NCBI GenBank assembly: GCA_903839875.1
Contig: CAIMDZ010000126.1
Location: 1 to 33,549, forward strand
DNA: 33,549 bases
Reading direction: 5' to 3'
From: an uncultured Bacteroidota bacterium
GTDB lineage: Bacteria > Bacteroidota > Bacteroidia > Chitinophagales > Chitinophagaceae
Part shown: in pieces, positions 1 through 8,206 of the stretch
Position numbering within the stretch: position 1 is the first letter of the stretch
Layout of the letters: the number at the start of each line of letters is the position of its first letter
Position numbers and translations under genes: made by a program
The notes under the pieces: model-generated
What the model was told of the DNA's origin: nothing
Databases searched by the model: none
Seen by the model: only the letters and a program-made list of their open reading frames with translations

Positions 1-1
1 C

Positions 2-82
2 AACATAGCCAACGGCATGTACATGCTGAACCTGAGGACAGCAACGGGCAATAAGGTGTTCCATATGGTTGTGGAGCAGTAA
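2..82 (+). CDS. C-terminal end of a T9SS-sorted secreted protein (5' partial)
   Basis: The window opens inside a reading frame that ends at TAA 80-82. The 26 visible residues include NIANGMYMLNL, then a lysine-containing turn and a final hydrophobic strand ending in VVEQ. This matches the last strands of the type A T9SS sorting domain; the giant protein ending at 31117 has the equivalent IANGMYLMSV and also ends in a short beta strand. In the known family this domain directs export across the outer membrane and is removed or anchored at the surface. Nothing can be said about the N-terminal part, which lies outside the window. A strong hairpin terminator follows 21 bases after the stop. Confidence 0.75.
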   Translation, partial: NIANGMYMLNLRTATGNKVFHMVVEQ

Positions 83-103
83 GGATAGTTATTTGAGGAT
101 AAT

Positions 104-137
104 AAAAAGCGGGTGGCTGTTGGTCTGCCCGCTTTTT
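104..137 (+). terminator. Rho-independent terminator
   Basis: A perfect 10-bp stem (AAAAAGCGGG at 104-113 with CCCGCTTTTT at 128-137) and a 14-base loop lie just downstream of the T9SS cargo stop codon. The A- and T-rich arms mean it could work in both directions. Confidence 0.85.
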
Positions 138-607
138 GTTTGGGGGTAAGATTGGTTAGCGAAGTCAAACCAATTTGACCTTTATATTACCCTCCTTCTG
201 CGTGAAGCCTGGTCGAGTGAAAATATTCCGCCCTTACAGTGCTTTCTGCCTTTCTTGCTTATTCGATGGGCGATGCCCATCGCTGATGTATTGCGCCCTA
301 TTCAGGGCTATTTTTCTGAAGTAAAGGCAGACTACATCATTATGTTGAATTGGCTTCTATTTTTCGAGTTCAATTATGGCGTACCTATAGATTTTGGTTG
401 AGACGGATGAATAGATATATGTTGTAAAAGGGTGTTGCGAACTGCGGGATTTCGTTGCTGTGCTCTTTATGCGATATAGCAATCCGAAGAAGAACCGTGC
501 TATGGCCACTGAAGCTCAATAGCAGCAACCATGCCCGGACCAACCTTTTGAATTACCGGTAATTCCCCCATGGTTGACCTGTTGAGGGAAAAGCCGGTGA
601 TAATAAT
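138..607. other. Intergenic stretch with several inverted repeats, no convincing gene
   Basis: No coding frame on either strand looks like a protein family. The stretch has three compact inverted repeats: GTCAAA/TTTGAC at 164-179, a perfect 8-bp stem with a 3-base loop at 264-282 (CGATGGGC, GAT, GCCCATCG), and GCCCT/AGGGC at 295-308. The pair at 264-308 sits in GC-richer sequence than its surroundings and may belong to a dispersed intergenic repeat family; this is inference. The ATG at 570 could open the next reading frame, but the residues from there to 632 look non-coding. Confidence 0.5.
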
Positions 608-615
608 TACTTTTG
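608..615 (+). promoter_or_regulatory. Bacteroidota-type promoter -7 box (TAnnTTTG)
   Basis: TACTTTTG matches the TAnnTTTG consensus of the primary sigma factor in this phylum. A possible -33 TTG lies at 582-584, 23 bases upstream, which is at the long end of the usual spacing. A promoter here would start transcription close to 622, downstream of the ATG at 570, which supports the TTG at 633 as the real start of the oxidoreductase gene. Confidence 0.5.
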
Positions 616-632
616 CGGTAAGCGATCATACA

Positions 633-2747
633 TTGAAACAAATCATTCAGTCTTTTAAAACAGGGGAAACTATATTGGAGGAGGTGCCTGTGCCGCAGGT
701 AAAGCATGGTTGTGTTCTGATCAAGACTTCCCGTAGCCTGGTTTCGGCAGGTACTGAACGTATGCTGGTGGAATTCGGGAAGGCCAATTTGCTGCAAAAG
801 GCAAGGCAGCAGCCGGACAGGGTGAAGCAGGTTTGGGATAAAGTAAAAACTGATGGTCTTAGGCCTACTCTGCAGGCAGTTTTCAACAAACTTGGCCAGC
901 CATTACCATTGGGTTATTGCAATGTGGGGAAAGTATTAGCGGTGGGTGCGGATGTACATGATTTTGTGACCGGTGACAGAGTAGCCTCCAACGGGCCTCA
1001 TGCAGAATATGTATGTGTACCGAAAAATTTATGCGCACACATACCCGATAACGTTAGCGATGAAGCCGCGGCATTTACCGTTATCGGTTCAATAGGTTTA
1101 CAAGGCATTCGTCTTTGTGATCCGAAACTTGGCGAAACCATAGTAGTTATTGGCCTTGGCCTGATAGGTTTGATAACCGCAGAATTATTGATTGCCAGTG
1201 GCTGCAAGGTGATAGGTATAGACCCTGATAAAAATAAAATTGCAATTGCCAGGAAGAAAGGCATATTGGCAATAAGTCCTGAAGAGGGTGCTGACGTAAT
1301 AAAATTTGTTGACGAACAAACAGATCATGCCGGAGCAGATGGCGTTATCATTACCGCATCGGGCAAAAGTGATGAAATTATTTCACAGGCAGCGAAGATG
1401 AGCCGCAAGCGCGGACGAATTGTATTGATAGGTGTGATAGGCCTAAATATCAGCAGGGCTGATTTTTATGAGAAGGAACTTACCTTCCAGGTATCTTGCT
1501 CGTATGGGCCGGGGCGGTATGATGATCATTATGAAAAGGGTGGCATAGATTATCCATTGCCCTTTGTGCGGTGGACGGAACAGCGAAATTTCAAGGCTAT
1601 TTTAGAAACGATTGCTACTGGTAAACTTGATGTTACACCTTTGATTACCAACCGAATTCAACTGAGTGATTACGGAAAGGTGTACAATAATATCAGCGAC
1701 AGGGATTTAATAGCATCTATTCTGGAATATCCTGAAGAAAGCAATGCAGCGGAAACGATCACACTAAGGAGTGGTACTTTCGAAAGTGGAAAAGGTGGTA
1801 TAGGAATAATAGGCGCAGGTAATTTTACCAGTATGACCATGTTACCCATCCTGGCAAAAACAGGGGTCTCTATTATTTCAATAGCAAGTGCATCCGGTCT
1901 TACGGGAACGGTTCTCGCAAAAAAATATCAGATCGGTAAAAGCACGACTGATTATAAGAGTATATTGAACGACCCCGCAATTGACCTCGTAATTATTACA
2001 ACCAGACACAATGAACATGCAGACATGGTTGCAGAAGGACTGAAGGCAGGAAAACATGTTTTTGTAGAAAAGCCACTGGCGCTCAACAGAGAGGAACTTG
2101 ATGAAGTTATTAGGGCGTATGATGGGAGGAAAACACTGACGGTGGGGTTTAACCGGCGGTTCTCTCCTCATATACAAAAGGTGAAACAACTAGTAGGGAC
2201 AAGCCAGATGAATGTAATAGCCACCATGAATGCCGGTGCTATACCGGCAAATGTTTGGGTGCATGATTTGAAGGTTGGTGGCGGGCGAATAATTGGTGAG
2301 GCGTGTCATTATATGGATCTGATTACATTCCTGACCGGTAGTAAAATAAAGGCAGTATGTATGAACGGGATGGGAATAAACCCCCAGGCAAATGCGGATA
2401 GCGGATCCATACTGCTGCAGTACGAAAATGGAAGTACAGGAGTGATCAATTATTTCGCAAACGGATCTAAAGCTTATCAGAAAGAGCGGATTGAAGTGTA
2501 TAGTCAGGAACGTACCATAGTGGTTGATAATTTCAGTGTGACGGAAGGATTTGGGACTAAGAATTTTGCGAAACTGAAAACGAAAGTTGACAAGGGTCAT
2601 GCTGCTCAATTTAAATTGCTGACAGAGCGCATACAGACAGGAGGAGGACCTTTAATACCTTTTGAAGAGATTGTAAATACTACCCTTGCGAGTTTCGCTG
2701 CTATAGAAAGCATGATGAAGCGTGAGTGGATACCCCTGAACCCCTAA
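633..2747 (+). CDS. Bi-domain oxidoreductase (zinc-type alcohol dehydrogenase-like + Gfo/Idh/MocA)
   Basis: The N-terminal half is a medium-chain dehydrogenase/reductase: LGYCNVGKV, GDRVASNGPHAEYV and the NAD(P)-binding glycine motif VVIGLGLIGL are present. After about residue 390 a second Rossmann fold begins (GIGIIGAGNF) and continues with HVFVEKPLALNREEL, the signature of Gfo/Idh/MocA sugar oxidoreductases. Such two-domain proteins are common in bacterial surface-polysaccharide clusters and are thought to act on nucleotide-linked or free sugars; the substrate cannot be read from sequence. The start is chosen at TTG 633 because the family begins near KQIIQSFKTGE and a -7 box lies at 608-615. 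An in-frame ATG at 570 would add 21 residues of untypical sequence. The neighbouring wecB-like gene fits a polysaccharide role. Confidence 0.88.
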   Translation: MKQIIQSFKTGETILEEVPVPQVKHGCVLIKTSRSLVSAGTERMLVEFGKANLLQKARQQPDRVKQVWDKVKTDGLRPTLQAVFNKLGQPLPLGYCNVGKVLAVGADVHDFVTGDRVASNGPHAEYVCVPKNLCAHIPDNVSDEAAAFTVIGSIGLQGIRLCDPKLGETIVVIGLGLIGLITAELLIASGCKVIGIDPDKNKIAIARKKGILAISPEEGADVIKFVDEQTDHAGADGVIITASGKSDEIISQAAKMSRKRGRIVLIGVIGLNISRADFYEKELTFQVSCSYGPGRYDDHYEKGGIDYPLPFVRWTEQRNFKAILETIATGKLDVTPLITNRIQLSDYGKVYNNISDRDLIASILEYPEESNAAETITLRSGTFESGKGGIGIIGAGNFTSMTMLPILAKTGVSIISIASASGLTGTVLAKKYQIGKSTTDYKSILNDPAIDLVIITTRHNEHADMVAEGLKAGKHVFVEKPLALNREELDEVIRAYDGRKTLTVGFNRRFSPHIQKVKQLVGTSQMNVIATMNAGAIPANVWVHDLKVGGGRIIGEACHYMDLITFLTGSKIKAVCMNGMGINPQANADSGSILLQYENGSTGVINYFANGSKAYQKERIEVYSQERTIVVDNFSVTEGFGTKNFAKLKTKVDKGHAAQFKLLTERIQTGGGPLIPFEEIVNTTLASFAAIESMMKREWIPLNP

Positions 2748-2953
2748 AGGGGAACCACGCATTTAGCTTTGGGCGCTATATCTGTGCTTTTTTTCGGGAC
2801 ATTGGACAAAATTTTTTAAGAACTTTAACCCTCGAATCCTATAGCTAAAATTACGAGGTTGGCAAAAGTTCTTTAGCTGAATAGAATCATTTCAATTTAG
2901 GGATTTTTTTTTTAAAATACTGTAAGGTTAAAAGCTAAACAGACCAGGGATAG

Positions 2954-4060
2954 ATGTTAATAGATATTATAGCGGGTGCGCGACCGAATTTTATAAAGAT
3001 AGCTCCGATTATTGCAGCAATTGAGGAACAAAGCAAAGAGGGAGTAGACATGCAATACCGGTTGGTTCATACCGGGCAGCATTATGATAAAAAAATGAGT
3101 GGCGATTTTTTTGAACAACTCAACATTCCCGCGCCACATTACAACCTTGAGGCAGGTTCAGGAACTCAGGCTGAACAAACGGGGAAGATAATGATAGGCT
3201 ATGAGCAATTATTACTTGCGCAACCATGTGATTTATGTATTGTTGTGGGAGACGTTACCTCAACCATGGCCTGTGCAATTGCAGCTAAAAAAGTTAACAA
3301 TATAAAAGTGGCGCATGTGGAAGGCGGTATACGATCGGGAGACCTGACCATGCCGGAAGAAATAAACCGTATCGTTACTGATTCCATCACGGACTATTTT
3401 TTTACGACTTCAGAGGTTGCCAATGAAAATTTAAGAAAAGCAGGCGTGGGGAATGATAAGATATTTTTTGTTGGGAATACCATGATTGATACATTGTATC
3501 AACAAATGCCGCACTTTATAAAGCCTGCTTTCTGGGACAATTATAATTTGAAAGACAGGCAATATATAGTAATGACACTGCACAGGCCAAATAATGTGGA
3601 TAATAAAGAAATATTGAAGGAGATTTTACATGAGATCGTGAAGGCATCGAATGGGTTGCCTGTAATTTTTCCTGTTCACCCCAGAACCTCGAAAATGCTG
3701 GATGTGATTGGGATTGAAGGATCAAATTTATTGAAAATTGACCCATTGAGTTATCTGGAATTTAATTATCTTGTAAAAAATTCAAAGGCTGTAATAACGG
3801 ATTCAGGTGGAATTACTGAAGAGGCAACTGTATTGGGTGTGCCGTGTATGACATTGAGAGATAGCACTGAGCGGCCTGAAACGTGTACAATTGGAACGAA
3901 TGAGCTAATAGGTACTGATCCTGTAAATATTGGGCCCGCGTTTGCTAAATTATTTTCCGGAGCCTGGAAAAAGGGGAGTATACCGGAGCTATGGGACGGA
4001 AAGACGGCAGGGCGAATTGTTAGTAGAATAGCTGATATTTTTGGTTTACATAAACTATAA
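2954..4060 (+). CDS. wecB: UDP-N-acetylglucosamine 2-epimerase, non-hydrolysing
   Basis: The 368-residue protein has the family's full length and landmarks: GARPNFIKIAPI at the N-terminus, HTGQHYDKKMSGDFF, HVEGGIRSGD followed by MPEEINR, the LHRPNNVDN segment, FPVHPRT and, near the C-terminus, TDSGGITEEATVLGVPC with TERPET. These residues form the UDP-sugar site of the GT-B-fold epimerase that interconverts UDP-GlcNAc and UDP-ManNAc in the cytoplasm. The product feeds ManNAc-derived units of surface polysaccharides. The gene lies about 200 bases after the bi-domain oxidoreductase and upstream of polysaccharide genes, so it probably serves the same pathway. The start ATG at 2954 aligns with the usual family start. 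No obvious internal damage is seen. Confidence 0.93.
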   Translation: MLIDIIAGARPNFIKIAPIIAAIEEQSKEGVDMQYRLVHTGQHYDKKMSGDFFEQLNIPAPHYNLEAGSGTQAEQTGKIMIGYEQLLLAQPCDLCIVVGDVTSTMACAIAAKKVNNIKVAHVEGGIRSGDLTMPEEINRIVTDSITDYFFTTSEVANENLRKAGVGNDKIFFVGNTMIDTLYQQMPHFIKPAFWDNYNLKDRQYIVMTLHRPNNVDNKEILKEILHEIVKASNGLPVIFPVHPRTSKMLDVIGIEGSNLLKIDPLSYLEFNYLVKNSKAVITDSGGITEEATVLGVPCMTLRDSTERPETCTIGTNELIGTDPVNIGPAFAKLFSGAWKKGSIPELWDGKTAGRIVSRIADIFGLHKL

Positions 4061-4177
4061 ATTATCGGTGAAAATATTTTCCAGAATGAAGGTGAGCTAC
4101 ATGAAGATAAATGGAAACCAGCCCTTGATGCAGCCGGTGATGGTACACTAAATAAGGTCCATTGTTCTCAGATTTAG
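4061..4177 (+). pseudogene. Possible remnant of a PAS-domain sensor protein
   Basis: Directly after the epimerase stop, and in the same frame, an open stretch without a usable start encodes LHEDKWKPALDAAGDG before stopping at 4175-4177. This resembles the opening helix and first strand of PAS domains of the type KWKFALEGAGDGVWDWN that are common in sensor kinases of this phylum. The rest of the domain is missing. A PAS sensor kinase starts 31 bases further on, so this may be debris from duplication or rearrangement of that gene. The match is short and could be chance. Confidence 0.3.
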
Positions 4178-4207
4178 ATAATTTGATTTAACTTGCTTTA
4201 TAATACC

Positions 4208-5458
4208 ATGAATACTGAAATCATTTCAAAGATTGCAACAATCGTTGATACCTTGTTACAGGTAGGTGAAAGAGTTGTGGAGGTATCGGAAGGGTATGTA
4301 ATCAGCAGGATCTGGGACAGGAAAGGGAGTACGATATTTCAAAAGGAGGAAGTATGGGCAGGTAAAAATCTGGCTGATCTTCCCAAAGAATACCTTGCAG
4401 CAAAATGTGCAGAAAAAGTTACACTTGCTATCAGCACTGAGGAAAATCAATACTTTGAATGTGAAGCAATATTGGATTTCTCTAAACAAAAGTTTGGGAT
4501 ACGTATTCTGCCAATACACCCTGAAAAAGACAAATTATTTATTGTTATTGAGTTATTGCAGGTAAACAGAAGTAAGAATCAACCGAAGGGTTCCAGCAAG
4601 CAGGAATCGCCGGTCTTGTCAGAAATCAGGAATGAAATAGAGGTCCGTTTTGAACAGCAAAGATTATATTACGAGCGTATACTAAACAATATTTCGGCTG
4701 ATATAGCTGTGCTTGATGCTGATTACAGATTTCTGTATGTAAATCCTGCAAACGTAAGAGATGAGGAAACAAGAAAATGGCTTATTGGTAAAACTGATGA
4801 GGAATTTTTTATACACCGAAACAAATCTTTGGTAATTGCTGAAAGAAGGAAACGAATGTATGAAGCTGCCCGTAATGAAAGGCAGGTGATAGAATGGATA
4901 GAAAAAACAGGGACTTTAACCGGAACAATAAAAACAACCCTTCGCAGAATATATCCTGTATTTGACGAAAAGGGCAACCTGGATATTATTATTGGTTATT
5001 CAATGAATATATCTGAGCTAATTTCGGCACAGGAAGAGTTGAAAACCACACGGGAAATATTTGAAAGTGCATTCCACGACTCAGGGATAGGGATGGCGCT
5101 TATCAGCGCCGGAGGCAGATGGCTGGATGTAAACAAGGTAATGTGTGAACTGACAGGATATTCCAAAGAGGAATTAATGCGGACCAGCATTCGAGCTATT
5201 GCCTACCCCGGAGAATGGGAACTGGACAGGGAATTAATTAAGAAAATGTTGCTAAAGGAGATTCCAAATTTTACAGTTGAACGCAGGTATATTTCAAAAC
5301 AAAGTAAGATTGTAACTGTACTACTAACCTTATCAGTGGTATGGGGAACAAACGAAATGCCGGGTTTCTTTATTGCACAGGCGATTGATGTTACCGTGAA
5401 GAAGGAGCTTGAGGATGTTGTAACCAGGAAAAACTCGGAACTTGAAGCTACCAAATAA
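4208..5458 (+). CDS. Sensor histidine kinase, N-terminal PAS part (split by frameshift)
   Basis: The 416-residue product has about three PAS-like domains and no kinase core. PAS-like regions appear near residues 15-125 (weak), 155-280 (ILNNISADIAVLDADYRFLY, YVNPA) and 285-405 (IFESAFHDSGIGMALI, CELTGYSKEELM, AIAYPGEWELD). No membrane segment is visible, so it is probably a cytoplasmic sensor. It ends with a linker (VVTRKNSELEATK) that runs straight into the dimerisation helix encoded in the -1 frame from 5458, so this is the front half of one kinase. Adding one A to the AAA at 5453-5455 would join the two halves. ATG 4208 is preferred over TTG 4193. The gene interrupts a polysaccharide group and may sense a signal for it, which is inference. 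Confidence 0.8.
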   Translation: MNTEIISKIATIVDTLLQVGERVVEVSEGYVISRIWDRKGSTIFQKEEVWAGKNLADLPKEYLAAKCAEKVTLAISTEENQYFECEAILDFSKQKFGIRILPIHPEKDKLFIVIELLQVNRSKNQPKGSSKQESPVLSEIRNEIEVRFEQQRLYYERILNNISADIAVLDADYRFLYVNPANVRDEETRKWLIGKTDEEFFIHRNKSLVIAERRKRMYEAARNERQVIEWIEKTGTLTGTIKTTLRRIYPVFDEKGNLDIIIGYSMNISELISAQEELKTTREIFESAFHDSGIGMALISAGGRWLDVNKVMCELTGYSKEELMRTSIRAIAYPGEWELDRELIKKMLLKEIPNFTVERRYISKQSKIVTVLLTLSVVWGTNEMPGFFIAQAIDVTVKKELEDVVTRKNSELEATK

Positions 5459-6159
5459 AATTACTCAACAAGGTAAACCAGCTAGAAGAACTGAGCTATA
5501 TAATTGCTCATAATTTGCGTGGACCTGCAGGTAATATAAAAGTACTTACAGAGGCATTGCTGGCTAAAAACAATAATGAAAACAGTGAAGGAAAATTAGG
5601 GGGGGCATTTACGCTTGAGGAAGGTCTTGGATTTATACATGAAGCCAGTACATCATTAATGAGCACGCTTTCTTCCCTGATGCAAATTGCAGAAATAAAA
5701 TTTAATAAGGATCTGCCTAAGAGTGATTGTAATATTCAAATGATCATTGATGACGTGAGTATGCAGTTACAGACTTCCATTATAGAAAAAAAGGCAAAAA
5801 TAAATTTATCACTGGAAGTATTGAACATTCAATACCCTAAGGCATATTTTGAAAGCATACTATATAATTTTCTAAGTAATGCTTTAAAATACAGCAAGCC
5901 AGGTATTCCGCCTGAGATAACAATTAAGACGATGATGGAGGGGAAGAACATTCTACTTAAAGTTAAAGACAATGGAATGGGAATTGATCTGGATAAGTAT
6001 GGAGATAAGATATTTAAACTGAACCAGGTATTTCATGGAGGGGCGGATAGTAAAGGAGTTGGCCTTTACCTGACCAAAACCCAGGTAGAGTCGTTTGGTG
6101 GCAATATTTCAGTTGTTAGCAGGCTGAATGAAGGTTGTGAGTTTGTTGTAACAATTTGA
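5458..6159 (+). CDS. Sensor histidine kinase, C-terminal kinase part (split by frameshift)
   Basis: The frame opens at the A-rich junction and reads KLLNKVNQLEELSYIIAHNL, then RGPAGNIKVL: this is the HisKA-type dimerisation helix with phospho-acceptor His in IIAHNLRGP. The ATP-binding domain follows with an N box (ILYNFLSNALKYS), a G1 box (VKDNGMGID), an F region (IFKLNQVFHGG) and a G2 box (SKGVGLYLTK). All catalytic motifs look intact. There is no ATG near the beginning; the first usable codon would be TTG 5515, after the His, so the fragment would be dead as a kinase if translated alone. Only 9 bases separate it from the next gene, which suggests co-transcription. It could be a recent pseudogene, a sequencing error, or a frameshifted but expressed protein. 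Confidence 0.8.
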   Translation, partial: KLLNKVNQLEELSYIIAHNLRGPAGNIKVLTEALLAKNNNENSEGKLGGAFTLEEGLGFIHEASTSLMSTLSSLMQIAEIKFNKDLPKSDCNIQMIIDDVSMQLQTSIIEKKAKINLSLEVLNIQYPKAYFESILYNFLSNALKYSKPGIPPEITIKTMMEGKNILLKVKDNGMGIDLDKYGDKIFKLNQVFHGGADSKGVGLYLTKTQVESFGGNISVVSRLNEGCEFVVTI

Positions 6160-6168
6160 AAAATCTGA

Positions 6169-8175
6169 ATGGCAGGGGCGATCAATAAAATAATAAACCT
6201 GGCTGGTAACATGGGTTGGCGATACTTGTCGTTCCGTGCAGGATATGAACTACGAAGACGTTGTGGGTTATTAAAATTGAAGTTTCCGGCGGCCCCTCCT
6301 TTTAAACAATACATTACACTTGAAGAATGGAAAAAGCAACCGGCGATTTTTTTCTTTAAGAATAATGAATCACTTACGTTTCCGCGCGATCCTCAACCGG
6401 AGTTGAAAGAAATATTTAGCAACATAAAGGACGGGAAACTTTTATTATTCAATAGCATTCTCACTGATCTGGGCAAAGATTATGATTGGGTTACCAATCC
6501 GGATACTGGATTCCATTACGATAAAAAAAAGCATTGGACAGAGATTGAGGATTACTCGAAAGAGGCTGGCGATATAAAATACGTTTGGGAAAAATCCCGT
6601 TTCTCATTTCTCTATGATATTATCCGATACGATTATCATTTTAATCATGACTGCGCGGAATTTGTTTTCGGTGAGATAACGTCATGGATAAAAAGTAATC
6701 CAGTCAATTGCGGACCAAATTACCGGTGCAGCCAGGAGATGTCGCTTAGGGTGCTGAACTGGACTTTTGCGCTGCACTATTATCGCAAGTCAGCATTTCT
6801 TACAGAAGAGGTGTTTGGCCAGATACAATATGCGATATACTGGCACCTGGACCATGTGTATAAGAACATCAATTTCTCGCGGATAGCGGTGCGGAATAAT
6901 CATGCAATAACAGAAGCGCTGACATTGTACCTGGCAGGGATATTTTATCCATCACTGCCGGGAGCTGTACTTTGGAAAAGTCAAGGAAAAAAATGGTTTG
7001 AGGAAGAGATAGCATACCAGGTGTATGAGGACGGGACGTTTCTGCAGTTCTCCATGAATTATCACCGTGTTGTAGTGCAATTGCTTACCTGGGGGATAGT
7101 GTTGGCTGAGAAGAATGGGGAAAAATTCAACGATACAGTGTATGCACGCGCCAGGTTGTCCGTTTATTTTCTGAGGACGTGTATGGTGGACGAGAACGGG
7201 TGGTTGCCCAACTATGGCGCCAATGACGGATCGTTGTTTTTTAAACTAAGTAATAATCATTTCCGGGATTACAGGCCACAGCTAGAAGCTCTTGCTTCTG
7301 TGCTAGGTTTTGATACTGGATTGAATGTTTCTTTTGAAGACAGACATTGGTATGGGCTAACTAACGACAGAAAAGAAAAATGGAATCCTTTGGCGGGTAT
7401 TCATTCTTTCACAAAGGGAGGATATTTCATCATCAGAGAGGATGATACGCTTACGTTCATTAAATGCGGGAGTTATAAAGACAGACCATCACACGCGGAT
7501 AACCTGCATTTGGATGTATGGTATAAAGGTGAGAATATTTTACTGGATGCTGGTAGTTACAAATACAATACAGATGATGAGACGATGCGTTACTTTAGCG
7601 GAACGCAATCACATAACACCGTGATGCTGGATGATAAAGACCAGATGCTTAAGGGAGGTAGGTTTATATGGTATTACTGGACGCGGTGTGCTGGGGTAGG
7701 ATTGAGGGAGGAAGGCGATGAATTTGTGTTTGAAGGCAGGGTAATGGCTTTTAATTATGTGAAGGATGGAATAGAACATAAGCGGACGATAATAAAGAAG
7801 AAAGATGCAGCGGTATGGGTGGTGAAAGATGAATTAACCAATGCGCCAGATGGAATGAAGATGAAACAGTTGTGGCATGTGCCTTTGAGTGTGATTGGCA
7901 GAGTAACGATGACTGCTAAAAATATAAAAGGAAAGGAGTTGCTGCCGAAAGTTCAGGAGGGATGGTATTCATCGTTGTATGGGCAGAGGGTGATTACACA
8001 GGAACTAGTTTTTAGCGATGAAAATAACATTATGGAAACGATAATAGAGGTTGACGAAATGTCGTATAAAGAGGAGGTGATGCAGGGGCTCAAAGAAGCT
8101 GTTGAAAGTATGCAACAAGTAAATGAAGGCAAACTTGAGCCAAAGCCTGCCAAAGATCTGCTTGATGAATTATAA
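6169..8175 (+). CDS. Heparinase II/III / alginate lyase-like family protein
   Basis: The 668-residue protein has the two-part layout of the heparinase II/III family. An alpha-helical toroid-like N-terminal part (about residues 60-390; RCSQEMSLRVLNWTFALHYY, VRNNHAITEALTLYLAG, YHRVVVQLLTWG) is followed by a beta-sandwich C-terminal part (about 410-640; HADNLHLDVWYKGENILLDA, GTQSHNTVMLDD). The Asn-His (RNNHAITE), Tyr-His and His-Ala-Asp features match catalytic positions seen in family lyases. No signal peptide is evident, unlike degradative lyases, and the gene sits among polysaccharide biosynthesis genes. The enzyme may trim or edit the polymer during synthesis, but the substrate is unknown. 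It starts 9 bases after the kinase fragment and ends 31 bases before the glycosyltransferase. Confidence 0.85.
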   Translation: MAGAINKIINLAGNMGWRYLSFRAGYELRRRCGLLKLKFPAAPPFKQYITLEEWKKQPAIFFFKNNESLTFPRDPQPELKEIFSNIKDGKLLLFNSILTDLGKDYDWVTNPDTGFHYDKKKHWTEIEDYSKEAGDIKYVWEKSRFSFLYDIIRYDYHFNHDCAEFVFGEITSWIKSNPVNCGPNYRCSQEMSLRVLNWTFALHYYRKSAFLTEEVFGQIQYAIYWHLDHVYKNINFSRIAVRNNHAITEALTLYLAGIFYPSLPGAVLWKSQGKKWFEEEIAYQVYEDGTFLQFSMNYHRVVVQLLTWGIVLAEKNGEKFNDTVYARARLSVYFLRTCMVDENGWLPNYGANDGSLFFKLSNNHFRDYRPQLEALASVLGFDTGLNVSFEDRHWYGLTNDRKEKWNPLAGIHSFTKGGYFIIREDDTLTFIKCGSYKDRPSHADNLHLDVWYKGENILLDAGSYKYNTDDETMRYFSGTQSHNTVMLDDKDQMLKGGRFIWYYWTRCAGVGLREEGDEFVFEGRVMAFNYVKDGIEHKRTIIKKKDAAVWVVKDELTNAPDGMKMKQLWHVPLSVIGRVTMTAKNIKGKELLPKVQEGWYSSLYGQRVITQELVFSDENNIMETIIEVDEMSYKEEVMQGLKEAVESMQQVNEGKLEPKPAKDLLDEL

Positions 8176-8179
8176 AGGC

Positions 8180-8187
8180 TAAATTTG
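8180..8187 (+). promoter_or_regulatory. TAnnTTTG -7 box before the glycosyltransferase
   Basis: TAAATTTG matches the Bacteroidota -7 consensus and lies 19 bases before the ATG at 8207. No well-placed -33 box is evident (TTG at 8162-8164 is only 15 bases away), so this may be an internal operon promoter or chance. Confidence 0.4.
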
Positions 8188-8206
8188 CACCCTATACGGA
8201 ACGTTA

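Noticed and set aside
2741..2752. CCCC-TAAA-GGGG hairpin at the end of the oxidoreductase gene as a terminator
   Set aside because: The stem is only 4 bp and no T-run follows, so termination there is not supported.
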